The notes beneath the pieces are model-generated. The model worked only from the letters and a program-made list of their open reading frames with translations. It searched no databases and was not told the DNA's origin. A DNA stretch of 64,000 nucleotides. Source: Ktedonobacter robiniae (GTDB taxonomy: Bacteria > Chloroflexota > Ktedonobacteria > Ktedonobacterales > Ktedonobacteraceae). The position numbers were made by a program, and so were the translations under genes. The stretch is taken from the NCBI RefSeq assembly GCF_016587375.1, contig NZ_BNJG01000007.1, positions 1 through 64,000 of the forward strand. The letters run 5' to 3'. Numbering within the stretch: position 1 is the first letter of the stretch; the number at the start of each line of letters is the position of its first letter. Shown here in pieces: positions 1 through 8,709 of this stretch.

Positions 1-329
1 ATGATTTCACCGCTTTGAGCACAACCTCATGTGAGAGGTTATTCCCCTCCCGCTCAATGTACTTCAGGCGGGCCTCTATGTGAGCTAGCTGTTCCTGCTC
101 GGCCTGAATATGCTGCTGGAGCTTTGCCTGTCTCAAGCGAAGCATTCCCTGAAGCGCATCTGGAGACAGCTCTTCGTCAAGACACGCAGTAATTTGCGTC
201 AACTCAAAGCCGAGAGCTTTGAGTGCCAGAATACGATTGAGCCGAAGCAATTGATCGATAGCGTAGTACCGATACCCGGTCTCGGCATCAACCCGCATCG
301 GTTTGAAGAGACCAATGTCGTCGTAGTAG
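1..329 (-). pseudogene. MerR-family regulator fragment, joined in frame to TnpB
   Basis: The reading frame runs off the left edge of the window. It reads YYDDIGLFKP, then TGYRYYAIDQLLRLNRI, then a long charged Gln/Glu-rich helix. This is the latter half of a MerR winged-helix domain plus the start of the coiled-coil dimerisation helix. The first helix of the DNA-binding domain (about the first 15 residues of a MerR protein) is missing. In its place, without a stop, is the zinc-finger end of TnpB. The fragment therefore lacks its own start and a complete DNA-binding domain, and is probably non-functional. The effector domain would lie outside the window. Confidence 0.75.
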
Positions 330-1718
330 CTCGCGTTAAAGTCAGCATGACATTCATAGCGGCAAGAGGAACACAAGAACAGCTTGCCTCCTTTGCCTGC
401 GACCCGTTGCCCTGCCAGGGACTTGAACCTCACGCCTTTACACCCGCAACGAGAACAATACTGTGATGTGCCATGAGGATTGACTTCCACGCTCACGATA
501 CCTGATGCATACGCTTTTTCTTTGGCGAGCTGATTGATGTTGCCTTTCAATTGATTGGCTTGTTTGCGATTACGTCGCCGAGATTGGCCTCCTCCTTTGG
601 GCTTGATCTTGCGCAAACGCTCAAAGAGGAGCACACAACCAGGATACTGTTCGCAGACTTCGACAATGGTTCGTGCGGTCTTGTGGGCCGTGTCCAGGTT
701 TTGGCGGCGGATATGTGCCCAAAGGTGGTGATTGCTGTGCTCTCCTTTGACTGCTTGTCTGACTGCCTTTGCTTTTTCGCTACGCGCTTGAGGTGTTGGT
801 AGCGATGCTGATCCAGCCCCTGATCGAAGACAAAACGGGTGTGGAGAATCTGCTCATGCTGTCTCACCGTAATCACGGCCAATTGCTTGACGTTGAGATC
901 CACCGCCACCGTCACCAGATCAGGATCTTGTCTGCTCTCCACAATCTTTTTTGCTGAGATCATCCTGCGTTGGAAGCAATGAATGGCCGCGTCTTTTTTG
1001 CTCACAATCAGTTTGGGGCTTTCCATCTCCCAGCTCTCATCGGCTCGCCTCTGTTCAAAATAGCGGTTGTAACGGGTGGGATAGTGCACCCACACCCATG
1101 CCGTTCCATCATAGACCTTGAGGCGGATGAAACTCTTGCGCAGATCCAGCTCGTCCAGCTCCAGGCGGTAGGTGCCTGCGTAGAGGGTGGGATAATTGGT
1201 CGGGGTAGGACGTCCCGGTTTCCCTTTTGTCTTGCCTGTGGTTTGCCAGTGCGCGAGCGAGGTCAGATAGCCTCTGGCTTTGCCAATCACATCCTTGATG
1301 ACCGAGCGGCGATACCGGTTCGGAAACGCGGGAAAGGCCGTGCTAAAATTCCAATCTGGCAGAGGATCAGGATGCTCAGTCGTTGCCACGGTTTGCCCCT
1401 CGGCCCAGGTGAGCAACTTGTCAGCAGAAATCAGCCCTGCCCGCACCTCATTGGTCTTCTTCGAGATGATGGTGACGCGTTCGGTCAGTTTGTCAGGGTG
1501 AGCGAGAAAAAAATCGAGATAGAAGCGACGAGCCGCATCAAGAACCGTAACGGTCTCTTCCAAGTACCGTCGTTTGTCTCGATTGGCTCCCCCTGATCTC
1601 GGTCAGAGAAATCCAGCAGGAGTTTGGTGGTTCTCGCCGTTTGTCCCATTGGACCTCCCCTTTTACCGCATCTTTGCGCACGTTTTCTCCAGCATGTTCT
1701 CTCTTCCTCTCTGCTCAC
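330..1718 (-). pseudogene. tnpB: TnpB (IS200/IS605-type RNA-guided nuclease), frameshifted and C-terminally truncated
   Basis: The main open stretch (547-1563) contains the TnpB RuvC-I signature VAVDLNVKQLAV. After KRVAKKQRQS, near 740-775, the frame shifts. The next frame continues with HKTARTIVEVCEQYPGCVLLFE, LRKIKPKGG and the zinc finger CSRCGC...CSSCRYECHADFNAS. The shift lies near short A/T runs. The extreme N terminus may lie in a third frame (MGQTARTTKLLLDFSD, near 1645). The last residues after the zinc finger are replaced by MerR sequence, so the right end of the element, where the guide (omega) RNA would be encoded, is gone. TnpB proteins are guide-RNA-directed DNases that help IS200/605 elements persist. 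This copy should be inactive. Confidence 0.85.
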
Positions 1719-1879
1719 ACGCGTTTTTTCTTACTTTGCGCATTCTATCTCTTCTTATCTCCTTCTGTCAATGCTTTTTGTACGTCCACCAGAAATCTGA
1801 TACCGTTGGAAAACGCTATCTCTCCAATAGAGAGCTATGATACAATCAAAATAGGCTTTTTTGATGATTGGAGAACATT

Positions 1880-2752
1880 ATGCAGACACATATGAGTGGA
1901 AAAATCTGTATCATTACAGGCGCGAACTCAGGGATTGGCAAGGTCGCAGCACGAGAACTGGCAAAGATGGGGGCGACTGTTGTGCTGATCTGCCGCAGCC
2001 GCGACAAAGGGGAAGCAGCCCAACAAGAGATCAAGGCAGCGAGCGGTAGTAATGCCGTTGATCTGTTACTGGCCGACCTATCATCACAGCAATCCATCCG
2101 TCAGGTGGTGGAGCAGTTCAAGAAAAGATACACTCAGTTACATGTATTACTGAATAACGCAGGCGCGATGTTCCCCAGTCGTCGTGAGAGCGTCGATGGC
2201 ATCGAAATGTCGCTAGCCGTCAACCATATCGCCCCATTTTTGTTCATCAATCTCTTGTTGGATACCTTACGGGCCAGCGAGCCTGCCCGCATCGTCAATG
2301 TGAACTCCGGAGCGCATTTCAGCGGTAAGATTAACTTTGACGATCTGCAATCGCAGAAAAAGTATGGTGGGTTGGACCTGCAGGCATATTCTCAATCGAA
2401 GCTGGCTAATTTGCTGGTCACTTACGAACTGGCCCGACGGCTCAAAGACACATCAGTAACCGTCAATGCGCTTCATCCCGGCTTTGTCGCCACCAATATC
2501 TCGCAAAATGCCGCACCCGGCCCGTTGAAACCATTCATGAGTGTTGTGGGTAGATTTATGGGTATCAACGTGGATGCGGGCGCGAAAACCTCGATCTACC
2601 TGGCCTCTTCACCAGAGGTCGAGGGCGTATCGGGCAAATACTTCGTCAAATGCGCCCCTGTGACTTCCAGCAAGCTCTCCTACGACGAAGCGCTCCAGAA
2701 GCGAATGTGGGAGGTCAGCGAGGAACTGACAAAGGCGGCAGTTCACTCATAA
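1880..2752 (+). CDS. Short-chain dehydrogenase/reductase, retinol-dehydrogenase-like
   Basis: This is a 290-residue classical SDR with a Rossmann fold. TGANSGIG at residues 13-20 binds the dinucleotide, LLNNAG follows near residue 90, and the catalytic YSQSK (YxxxK) is near residue 165. HPGFVATNIS after the active site is typical of the retinol dehydrogenase/WW-oxidoreductase-like subgroup, which often uses NADP. The substrate cannot be predicted. I prefer the ATG at 1880 because GGAG lies 6 bases upstream; an in-frame TTG at 1868 is an alternative. A TATGAT-like -10 box lies near 1837. The gene appears to be transcribed alone. Confidence 0.85.
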   Translation: MQTHMSGKICIITGANSGIGKVAARELAKMGATVVLICRSRDKGEAAQQEIKAASGSNAVDLLLADLSSQQSIRQVVEQFKKRYTQLHVLLNNAGAMFPSRRESVDGIEMSLAVNHIAPFLFINLLLDTLRASEPARIVNVNSGAHFSGKINFDDLQSQKKYGGLDLQAYSQSKLANLLVTYELARRLKDTSVTVNALHPGFVATNISQNAAPGPLKPFMSVVGRFMGINVDAGAKTSIYLASSPEVEGVSGKYFVKCAPVTSSKLSYDEALQKRMWEVSEELTKAAVHS

Positions 2753-2801
2753 GAAAAAAAAGAAAGAACCACGATGTATCACGCATGGTTGAGGATAATG
2801 A

Positions 2802-3356
2802 ATGTATCTATTACGTGTAAAAAACATTTACGATGTAGGGAATGATTATTATAGGATCCATATTGAGGATCACGGTATAAATTCACACAATCGAGAAGTT
2901 CGCCAATCTGTAAAGAACGCATTTGCTACCTTGCGCAAAGCCATCAATGCCTATCGCCTCCTACCTGAGTATGCTGCGCTCTATCGTACTGATGAACGAT
3001 ATAGTGTCAAGGGGAATTACTGGTGTTTGCACAAGCAATTGCTCTTACACTTTGCAACCTGGCTAGAATTTTCAGCTCCACTTGAAACATTGTTATGGGA
3101 GGCCAGGATGCGCGCCGAACAGCAATATTCTAGCTTTCAAGAGCCATATCAGGTCTCTCGGGCTGGTATAGATAATGCATTACGCTTCTTTGGCCTGGAT
3201 CATACAGCCACGCAAGAGGACCTGAAAAGGCAGTATCGCCAGCTTGTCAAGCGCTATCATCCAGATACAGGCGGTGACGAAGCAAAATTCAAAACACTCC
3301 AATATGCCCATACTCTCTTGAAAACGTACATGAAGTCCGGTTCGCTTGTTGGCTAG
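2802..3356 (+). CDS. J-domain protein (DnaJ-like C terminus)
   Basis: This is a 184-residue protein. Residues 1-120 are an unrecognised domain rich in aromatic and charged residues. Residues 125-180 form a short J domain with the essential HPD at 153-155 (RYHPDTGGDEAKF). J domains stimulate the ATPase of DnaK-type chaperones. The rest of DnaJ (G/F region, zinc finger, substrate-binding domain) is absent, so this is a class C-type co-chaperone whose partner specificity would lie in the N-terminal part. GAGG lies 7 bases before the ATG. The protein is probably cytosolic. Confidence 0.75.
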   Translation: MYLLRVKNIYDVGNDYYRIHIEDHGINSHNREVRQSVKNAFATLRKAINAYRLLPEYAALYRTDERYSVKGNYWCLHKQLLLHFATWLEFSAPLETLLWEARMRAEQQYSSFQEPYQVSRAGIDNALRFFGLDHTATQEDLKRQYRQLVKRYHPDTGGDEAKFKTLQYAHTLLKTYMKSGSLVG

Positions 3357-3426
3357 AAAAAAGATCACTACTCAGGAAGGGCCATCAGGTCCTGTTAATA
3401 CAGGAGTGAGAAGGCAGGTGAACCCC

Positions 3427-3666
3427 ATGGACAACAAGCGAGGAATACGGTTCTCAGATGGGCGCGCCGTGTATCTTCCCCCAGAACAGGTTCTTGCCTT
3501 TCTCACCTGGCTTCACGACCAGATGCCGGACCTGCCTGAGGCCCTCGCCGCTTGGCTCGCACAGCAGCAACCACCCACCCCTAATCTCCCTGCTCTCCAA
3601 CCCTCCTTCAGCACAGACAACATCAAGTTACGTTATTCTCCTGGCTATTATGCGCCAGGCATATGA
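3427..3666 (+). CDS. Small hypothetical protein
   Basis: The ORF encodes 79 residues beginning MDNKRGIRFSDGRAVYLPPE. The middle is a hydrophobic/acidic helix and the tail is Pro/Gln-rich. I do not recognise the family. The ATG at 3427 follows a purine-rich AAGGCAGG stretch. An extended frame from 3346 exists but its N-terminal part looks unstructured. It lies 70 bases after the J-domain gene on the same strand, so the two might be co-transcribed. Confidence 0.4.
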   Translation: MDNKRGIRFSDGRAVYLPPEQVLAFLTWLHDQMPDLPEALAAWLAQQQPPTPNLPALQPSFSTDNIKLRYSPGYYAPGI

Positions 3667-3822
3667 CTATCGTAACCTTGAAAATCTGCGTCTTCGTATC
3701 CTGATTGGCGAGGCTGTGTGAGGCACAATTACCTCATCCTTCCCCCGGAAGGACGGAGACCCACAATTCGAGCAAAACTTGCCTCCTGGATGCAGTTTTG
3801 CTTCACAGTTAGGATATTGCAT
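3667..3822 (-). CDS. Short zinc-ribbon protein, probably a truncated N terminus
   Basis: A 51-residue ORF starts MQYPNCEAKLHPGGKFCSNC and ends in a run of arginines. The KFCSNCGSP knuckle is typical of the zinc-ribbon that opens many bacterial membrane or regulatory proteins. The first knuckle normally reads CPNC, but here its first cysteine is tyrosine, so the site retains only three of four ligands. AAGGAG stands about 9 bases before the ATG. The domain normally leads into a longer protein, so this is likely a decayed remnant. Confidence 0.45.
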   Translation of the reverse strand: MQYPNCEAKLHPGGKFCSNCGSPSFRGKDEVIVPHTASPIRIRRRRFSRLR

Positions 3823-3828
3823 CGAGTG

Positions 3829-4374
3829 AGCTCCTTCTCTATTAGGAAGATGATGGTAAAGCCCATATTGTCCAGGGATGGATACATTGCAGAGACAAAG
3901 AGAAATTATGATCTTCTCATTGAATGAGTGTTTCCCTGGTCGGGGTTCGATAGAACTATGGAGTTGGGGCTTCACCAAAAAGCCTCTCTATTGAATAGAT
4001 TGCCGATACTATTATACTTGCCTAAGTAGCTTGTATGCAGCTTTCATGGGCATTATTTCTCTCGGCCTTGGTTTTGCTCTACACGCCATTATATAATCCG
4101 CAGCTTCTACGATTGCCCAGTGACCGTAGGCTCCGAAGGTATCCCTTGCCGCGTGATCGTGGCGACCTATCCAGCTGACAAAAAGAAGAGCTCCGTTGGC
4201 GTCACGCGCCCAGGAGTCATCTATGAACTCTTTCTTTACGGATCTGCCGCAACAGGCGTTCACCGCTTCGGATGTTGTTGAATTGCATCTACATTGTGGG
4301 GCCTTCGAGCCTGCACTCTCCGACGAAGATCAGGAAATCAACTCAGATTGCTAGTGCAGCCACTCGGCCTCTTG
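3829..4374. other. Gene-poor interval
   Basis: No recognisable gene was found. A minus-strand ORF of 83 codons (4012-4263, GTG start) has no clear ribosome site and no family I recognise. The rest of the interval holds only short overlapping frames. Confidence 0.4.
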
Positions 4375-5346
4375 TTAGATGCACAGAGAACGGCGCACAA
4401 AGCGATATTTTTCTTCGTCGTGAATGAGACTGCCACCTTCATGCCCATTGTAAGGATAGACCTTCAGCTCCTTTTCGCAGAGTAAGTGATTATAGACTGC
4501 GAAACCGGTCGAGGGGGGGCAAATAGTATCGAGCAAGCCGAGCGAGAGCAGAACACGACAGGTGATGAGTGGTGCGAGGTTCAGGCAGTCAAAATAGCTT
4601 AGTGTATGAAAGCTCTCCTCAACGCGCTGAGGGTAGGTCTTCCAGTAATCGACCAGTTCCTGGAGAGGACCGGCACTAAAGACTTCGACTGCGCGCCGTA
4701 AGTGGCACAGGTAGGGCACATCGGCGAGAGCCGCAACGATACCTTTCTGTCTGGCAAGCGCCGCGGCCGCTAGCGCCAACCCGCCTCCCTGGCTGCCGCC
4801 GTGCAGGATCAGGGGGCCCACCTCCGGAAAGGAGCGTACGGACTCAATCGCGCGTACACAGTCCATATAGACAAAGCGATAGTAGTAGTTTTGTGCCTGA
4901 AGGATACCCCTGGTCATACAGCCAAGCACAGACCCGCTGTCGTAGTTATTGTTATCAGGTGTATCGCCATTCTGCCCGCGTACATCAACGGCAAATACAC
5001 CATACCCCTGTAAGGCCCAGTCGAGATGAAAGCCTGGCAGACGCTTGCTGGCGCTATACCCATGATAACGTACAAGTGTGGGCATTTTTCCATCAACCGT
5101 CAGGCGATACTGCTTCTTTGGAAGAAGATACCAGCCCGCCACACGAGTCCCCTGCCCAAATCCATCGTAGGACACTTTATATACTGTCACGCGATCAACG
5201 GGGTAATCCTGCTCTTCTCTGGTGATATTGAGGGACTGAGACGAACTTTCCGCCAGGGTTTGTTGCCAGAAACTCATGAAATCATCTGGCCTGGTGAGCG
5301 GCGGTCGATAGCGTTCAAGCTGGGCCAGAGGCATGTCAACAAGCAT
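4375..5346 (-). CDS. CE7-family acetyl esterase (acetylxylan esterase / cephalosporin-C deacetylase type)
   Basis: This 323-residue alpha/beta hydrolase matches the usual CE7 length. RGQ at 123-125 is a CE7 signature. The nucleophile is Ser185 in GGSQGGG, the acid is Asp273 in GLLDTICPP, and the histidine is His302 in NGHEGG. CE7 enzymes remove acetyl groups from acetylated sugars and small oligosaccharides in the cytoplasm. It is the last gene of a minus-strand run (binding protein, two permeases, glycosidase, esterase). This suggests imported acetylated oligosaccharides are deacetylated after uptake. There is no signal peptide. Confidence 0.88.
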   Translation of the reverse strand: MLVDMPLAQLERYRPPLTRPDDFMSFWQQTLAESSSQSLNITREEQDYPVDRVTVYKVSYDGFGQGTRVAGWYLLPKKQYRLTVDGKMPTLVRYHGYSASKRLPGFHLDWALQGYGVFAVDVRGQNGDTPDNNNYDSGSVLGCMTRGILQAQNYYYRFVYMDCVRAIESVRSFPEVGPLILHGGSQGGGLALAAAALARQKGIVAALADVPYLCHLRRAVEVFSAGPLQELVDYWKTYPQRVEESFHTLSYFDCLNLAPLITCRVLLSLGLLDTICPPSTGFAVYNHLLCEKELKVYPYNGHEGGSLIHDEEKYRFVRRSLCI

Positions 5347-5415
5347 AGTTCTTTTCCCTTATCTAAATATCAATACAATGATGAGAGCTCATGAGAAGAA
5401 GGAGAAAGTTAAGCT

Positions 5416-5465
5416 GGGTGCCGCCCCAGACTTATACCTATGTGTATGAGCCTGGGGCAGCACCC
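5416..5465. terminator. Strong hairpin between glycosidase and esterase genes
   Basis: Arms 5416-5429 and 5452-5465 are 14 bases long and pair with one mismatch around a 22-base loop. No clear T-run follows on the minus strand. It may therefore be an mRNA-processing or stability hairpin that adjusts esterase expression relative to the upstream genes, and not a full terminator. Confidence 0.45.
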
Positions 5466-5486
5466 GACAACGATCTGCGCCCTTTT

Positions 5487-6797
5487 TCATTCGCCGCTGT
5501 AGAGCACATCTAAGAGGAGTGATGCCGTCCATGAGAACTGGTCTGTTCCGTGTCCCTGACCACTGAACGGGTTATAGTATTCGAAAAAGCCGTGCTGTTG
5601 AGGCAGATCAATTATTGTCTGGCGCAAACGCCGGGCATATTCGTGGTACCCGTAACGGTGTAAGCCATGAGCGAGCAGCCAGTTCATGTTAATCCAGACC
5701 GGGCCTCGCCAGTAGCGATTGGGAGAAAATTCAGCTGTCAGCCTGTCATAGCTTGGTACGGCGTATATCGCTTCATGCAAGGGGCTGAAAGCCTCTGAGT
5801 TGAGATAAGTATACATCCGCTGAGCGCGAGCCTGGTCAGGGATACTCGCGAAGAGCGGTACAAAGCCAGCAACGCTATAGGCATGGATCTGTTCATTCGC
5901 CACAAGGTCGAAATCGAGATAGATCCCGTGTTCGTCATCCCACAGCTTCTGGTTGATGGCCTGGGACGTCAGTTCGGCCCAGGCCTGAAATGGCACCGGG
6001 TCCTCGTTCAGGATTTGCGCAATCTCCGCGAGATCTCTATTCGACTGGCAGAGTAGGGCATTAAACAGTACATCTTGCACCAGAAAAGGGCAATCGCGGC
6101 GGATCTGTGCTTCATCGTAGTTCCGCGCGGCAAAGAGCTTGACAAGGTAGGCATAGCGGTCGTATTCCATCTTGGTAGGCCGATCCTCGGCATTCACAAG
6201 CTGAATATCCACACGCTGATACGCTGGAACCTCCTCAGCTTGAAGCTGCATACGCTGGAGAATAGCATCCCAGACCGGCGAGTTATCCAGTGATTCCCAT
6301 GGATGCTGGATATACACGAGGCCTTCTCCCTGCGCATCACGTTCCTGATAGAGATACGTGTGCCAGGCTTTCAGGTGGGGAAACATCTCAGCCAGGAAAG
6401 CACGTGCCTGCGCAGTGTTCTGCGCGTGACGATACATGTGCAGAATAGCCGTCGCGTGCACCGGTAGCTGGACAAGGCCCGATGTCTCTCGATCACGAGG
6501 CGCGTAACGGTAGCGCTCAACCTCCCAGAACTGTAACCTATCCTGGTAGTTGCTCGCCTGGGGATTGAAGATCATGTGCGGGAGCATCCCGTTCGACCAT
6601 TGGCCCGCAAAGAGGGTGCGCAGTTCTTGTTCGGCACGATCCTGATCATAATGGATATAGCCCATGGCAATAAAGGCAGAATCCCATGACCACTGATGGT
6701 GGTAAAGAATGGAGCCAGGTCTTGTAAAGGACCCGGTCCAGTTCCCCTGGAGCACCTTGATTGCCTCCTGGGCGAGTTGTTCATATTCGTGTTTCAT
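5487..6797 (-). CDS. MGH1-like glycoside hydrolase ((alpha/alpha)6 barrel, GH63/trehalase-like)
   Basis: This is a protein of about 436 residues without a signal peptide. HHQWSWDSAFIAMG near residues 34-47, AGQWSNGMLPHMIF, YWRGPVWINMNWLL and a C-terminal FSWTASLLLDVL are the conserved tryptophan-rich segments of mannosylglycerate-hydrolase/GH63-type (alpha/alpha)6 barrels. The enzyme probably acts in the cytoplasm on an imported alpha-linked glycoside. A paralogue lies at 14564-16015. GGGAGG lies about 11 bases before the ATG at 6797; a GTG at 6809 is too close to that site. It follows the second permease gene by 18 bases and is probably translated from the same mRNA. Confidence 0.8.
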   Translation of the reverse strand: MKHEYEQLAQEAIKVLQGNWTGSFTRPGSILYHHQWSWDSAFIAMGYIHYDQDRAEQELRTLFAGQWSNGMLPHMIFNPQASNYQDRLQFWEVERYRYAPRDRETSGLVQLPVHATAILHMYRHAQNTAQARAFLAEMFPHLKAWHTYLYQERDAQGEGLVYIQHPWESLDNSPVWDAILQRMQLQAEEVPAYQRVDIQLVNAEDRPTKMEYDRYAYLVKLFAARNYDEAQIRRDCPFLVQDVLFNALLCQSNRDLAEIAQILNEDPVPFQAWAELTSQAINQKLWDDEHGIYLDFDLVANEQIHAYSVAGFVPLFASIPDQARAQRMYTYLNSEAFSPLHEAIYAVPSYDRLTAEFSPNRYWRGPVWINMNWLLAHGLHRYGYHEYARRLRQTIIDLPQQHGFFEYYNPFSGQGHGTDQFSWTASLLLDVLYSGE

Positions 6798-6815
6798 AGC
6801 AGATGACACCTCCCT

Positions 6816-7709
6816 TTATCCTTTGAGACCCGTGAGTTGGATGCCTTGAATAATATGCCTTTGAGCGATAATATAGACAAGCAAAATGGGCAAGACAGCA
6901 AGCGCTGAACCCGCCATCAGCAACGTCCAGGATGTGGTGTACTCACCTTTGAACAGATTGAGCATTAATGGTACCGTGTACAGATTGGAGTTGCTAAGCA
7001 TAATGAGCGGAGCAAAAAAGTTGTTCCACTGGCTCAGGAAGGAGATAACACCCAGTGCAGCCAGGGGAGCCTTGAGCAGCGGAAGGATCACACGCCAGAA
7101 CAACGTCCAGCGATTGGCCCCATCCATGATAGCTGCCTCTTCCAGTTCTATCGGAATCCCCTTGATAAATTGACGCATCAGGAAAACGCCGAAGGCATTC
7201 AACAGGGCATAAGGAACGATAATAGAGAGATGCGTGTCGATCCAGCTCAGTTGTTTCATGACGAGAAAGAGCGGGATAATCGTGACTTGCAACGGGATCA
7301 TCAAGGTAGCTAAAAACAGAATGAAAAGGGGGCCACGCAAGGGAAAACGAATGCGGGCAAAGGCATAGCCTGCCATGGAGCAGGTCAATAATTGAGATGC
7401 AACCACAACGAAGCAGATATAGATACTATTGAAGTAGGCAAGACCAAAAGGAAGAGCCTGCAAGGAATCGGGGTAATTCTGCCAGGCAACCGGATTGGGA
7501 ATCCAGGTCGGCGGAACACTAAAGGCTTGCGTCGCCGTTTTGAGTGAAGTCAGAATCATCCATAAGAATGGCGCCGCCATAAGAATGGCGCCCAGGATTA
7601 AGAGGAGATTGATAACGATAGATCCCACCTTAATGGGAGATGTACGCTGAGTACGCGCTTTTGCAGCTTGCAAATCGACGCGCTTGCCGCTAGCATCCTC
7701 TTGTATCAT
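6816..7709 (-). CDS. Carbohydrate ABC transporter permease, MalG/CUT1 type
   Basis: A 297-residue integral membrane protein with about six transmembrane helices. The EAA loop reads EEAAIMDGANRWTLFWRVILPLL, the surface that contacts the ATPase. A cytoplasmic N terminus of about 30 residues precedes the first helix. The upstream extension of the open frame (to 7907) overlaps the partner permease and is not used: AAAGGGGA lies 5 bases before the ATG at 7709. It pairs with the MalF-type permease 22 bases upstream. No ATPase gene is nearby, so a shared MsmX-like ATPase encoded elsewhere probably powers it. Confidence 0.9.
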   Translation of the reverse strand: MIQEDASGKRVDLQAAKARTQRTSPIKVGSIVINLLLILGAILMAAPFLWMILTSLKTATQAFSVPPTWIPNPVAWQNYPDSLQALPFGLAYFNSIYICFVVVASQLLTCSMAGYAFARIRFPLRGPLFILFLATLMIPLQVTIIPLFLVMKQLSWIDTHLSIIVPYALLNAFGVFLMRQFIKGIPIELEEAAIMDGANRWTLFWRVILPLLKAPLAALGVISFLSQWNNFFAPLIMLSNSNLYTVPLMLNLFKGEYTTSWTLLMAGSALAVLPILLVYIIAQRHIIQGIQLTGLKG

Positions 7710-7731
7710 GGATTTCCCCTTTCTAATTATT

Positions 7732-8670
7732 CTATCCCTCATAGTAGACCCAGCGGCGCTGAAGTGTGAACTGGAGCAGGGTGAGAGCCAGCAGAATCGC
7801 AAAGAGGACCACTGCCGCTGCGCTGGCACTGCCAAACTCAAACTTTTGGAAAGCAAGCGTGTAAAGGTGATAGACGATAGTATAACTGTCTTTCCCTGGT
7901 CCGCCACCTGTCATGACGTAGGTTTGATCAAACACCTCAAACGAATGGATAATAGAAATTACTGTAACAAAAAACAGGGTGGGCGAGAGCAGCGGCAATG
8001 TGATATGCCGGAAGAGCTGGAACTTATTGGCTCCATCGATTTTTGCAGCTTCTAGGTAGGATCCGGGAATACCTTGCAGCCCGGCCAGAAAAAGGAGCAT
8101 GTTGAAACCCAGACCCCACCAGATACTGACAATGGCAATCGAAGGAATTACCAGATGGGCATCAACCAACCATTGGGGACCCTTAATGTGAAACCACTGA
8201 TCTAAGAGCACATTGATGAGGCCAAAATTGCCATCCAACAACCAGATCCAGATGACTGAGACGGCCACTGAACCGGTAATTACCGGCATGAAATAGATCA
8301 CGCGATAAATCGTTTTGGCACGGACCTTGTTGACCCCCATGGCGACAAGCAGCGCTAAAAGAAGACCTGCCGGAACTACAAGAATAGTGTAGTAAACAGT
8401 ATTGATGAGTGCTGTTTGAAAATCCGGATCGGCAAACTGGTTGAAAAAATTCGCCAGGCCGATGAAATGCATGGGGCCTAGCCCATCCCATTTCACCAGG
8501 CTGAGAGCGAAGATAGAGACAAGTGGAATGAGCGCAAAGGCAATCAGCCCAATGAATTGGGGAAGCAGAAAGACATACCCCCAAAGAGCTTCCACTCTAC
8601 GCCTTTTTCGTATCGGGTCTAAAGCTACGCGCTTGCTCAGGCGTAGCTTCATTTTAACGTTGGTCTCCAT
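7732..8670 (-). CDS. Carbohydrate ABC transporter permease, MalF/UgpA type
   Basis: A 312-residue membrane protein with a positively charged N terminus (KRRRVEALWGYVFLLPQ) and six predicted helices. Its EAA motif is YLEAAKIDGANKFQLFRHITLPLL, the conserved coupling helix of CUT1 importers. AGGGAG lies 6 bases before the ATG. It sits between the binding-protein gene and the MalG-type permease gene. Together these form the trans-membrane core of one oligosaccharide importer. Confidence 0.9.
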   Translation of the reverse strand: METNVKMKLRLSKRVALDPIRKRRRVEALWGYVFLLPQFIGLIAFALIPLVSIFALSLVKWDGLGPMHFIGLANFFNQFADPDFQTALINTVYYTILVVPAGLLLALLVAMGVNKVRAKTIYRVIYFMPVITGSVAVSVIWIWLLDGNFGLINVLLDQWFHIKGPQWLVDAHLVIPSIAIVSIWWGLGFNMLLFLAGLQGIPGSYLEAAKIDGANKFQLFRHITLPLLSPTLFFVTVISIIHSFEVFDQTYVMTGGGPGKDSYTIVYHLYTLAFQKFEFGSASAAAVVLFAILLALTLLQFTLQRRWVYYEG

Positions 8671-8709
8671 ATGGTACTCCCTTTTCTCATGAAGGGCGAC
8701 AAAAGTGTA

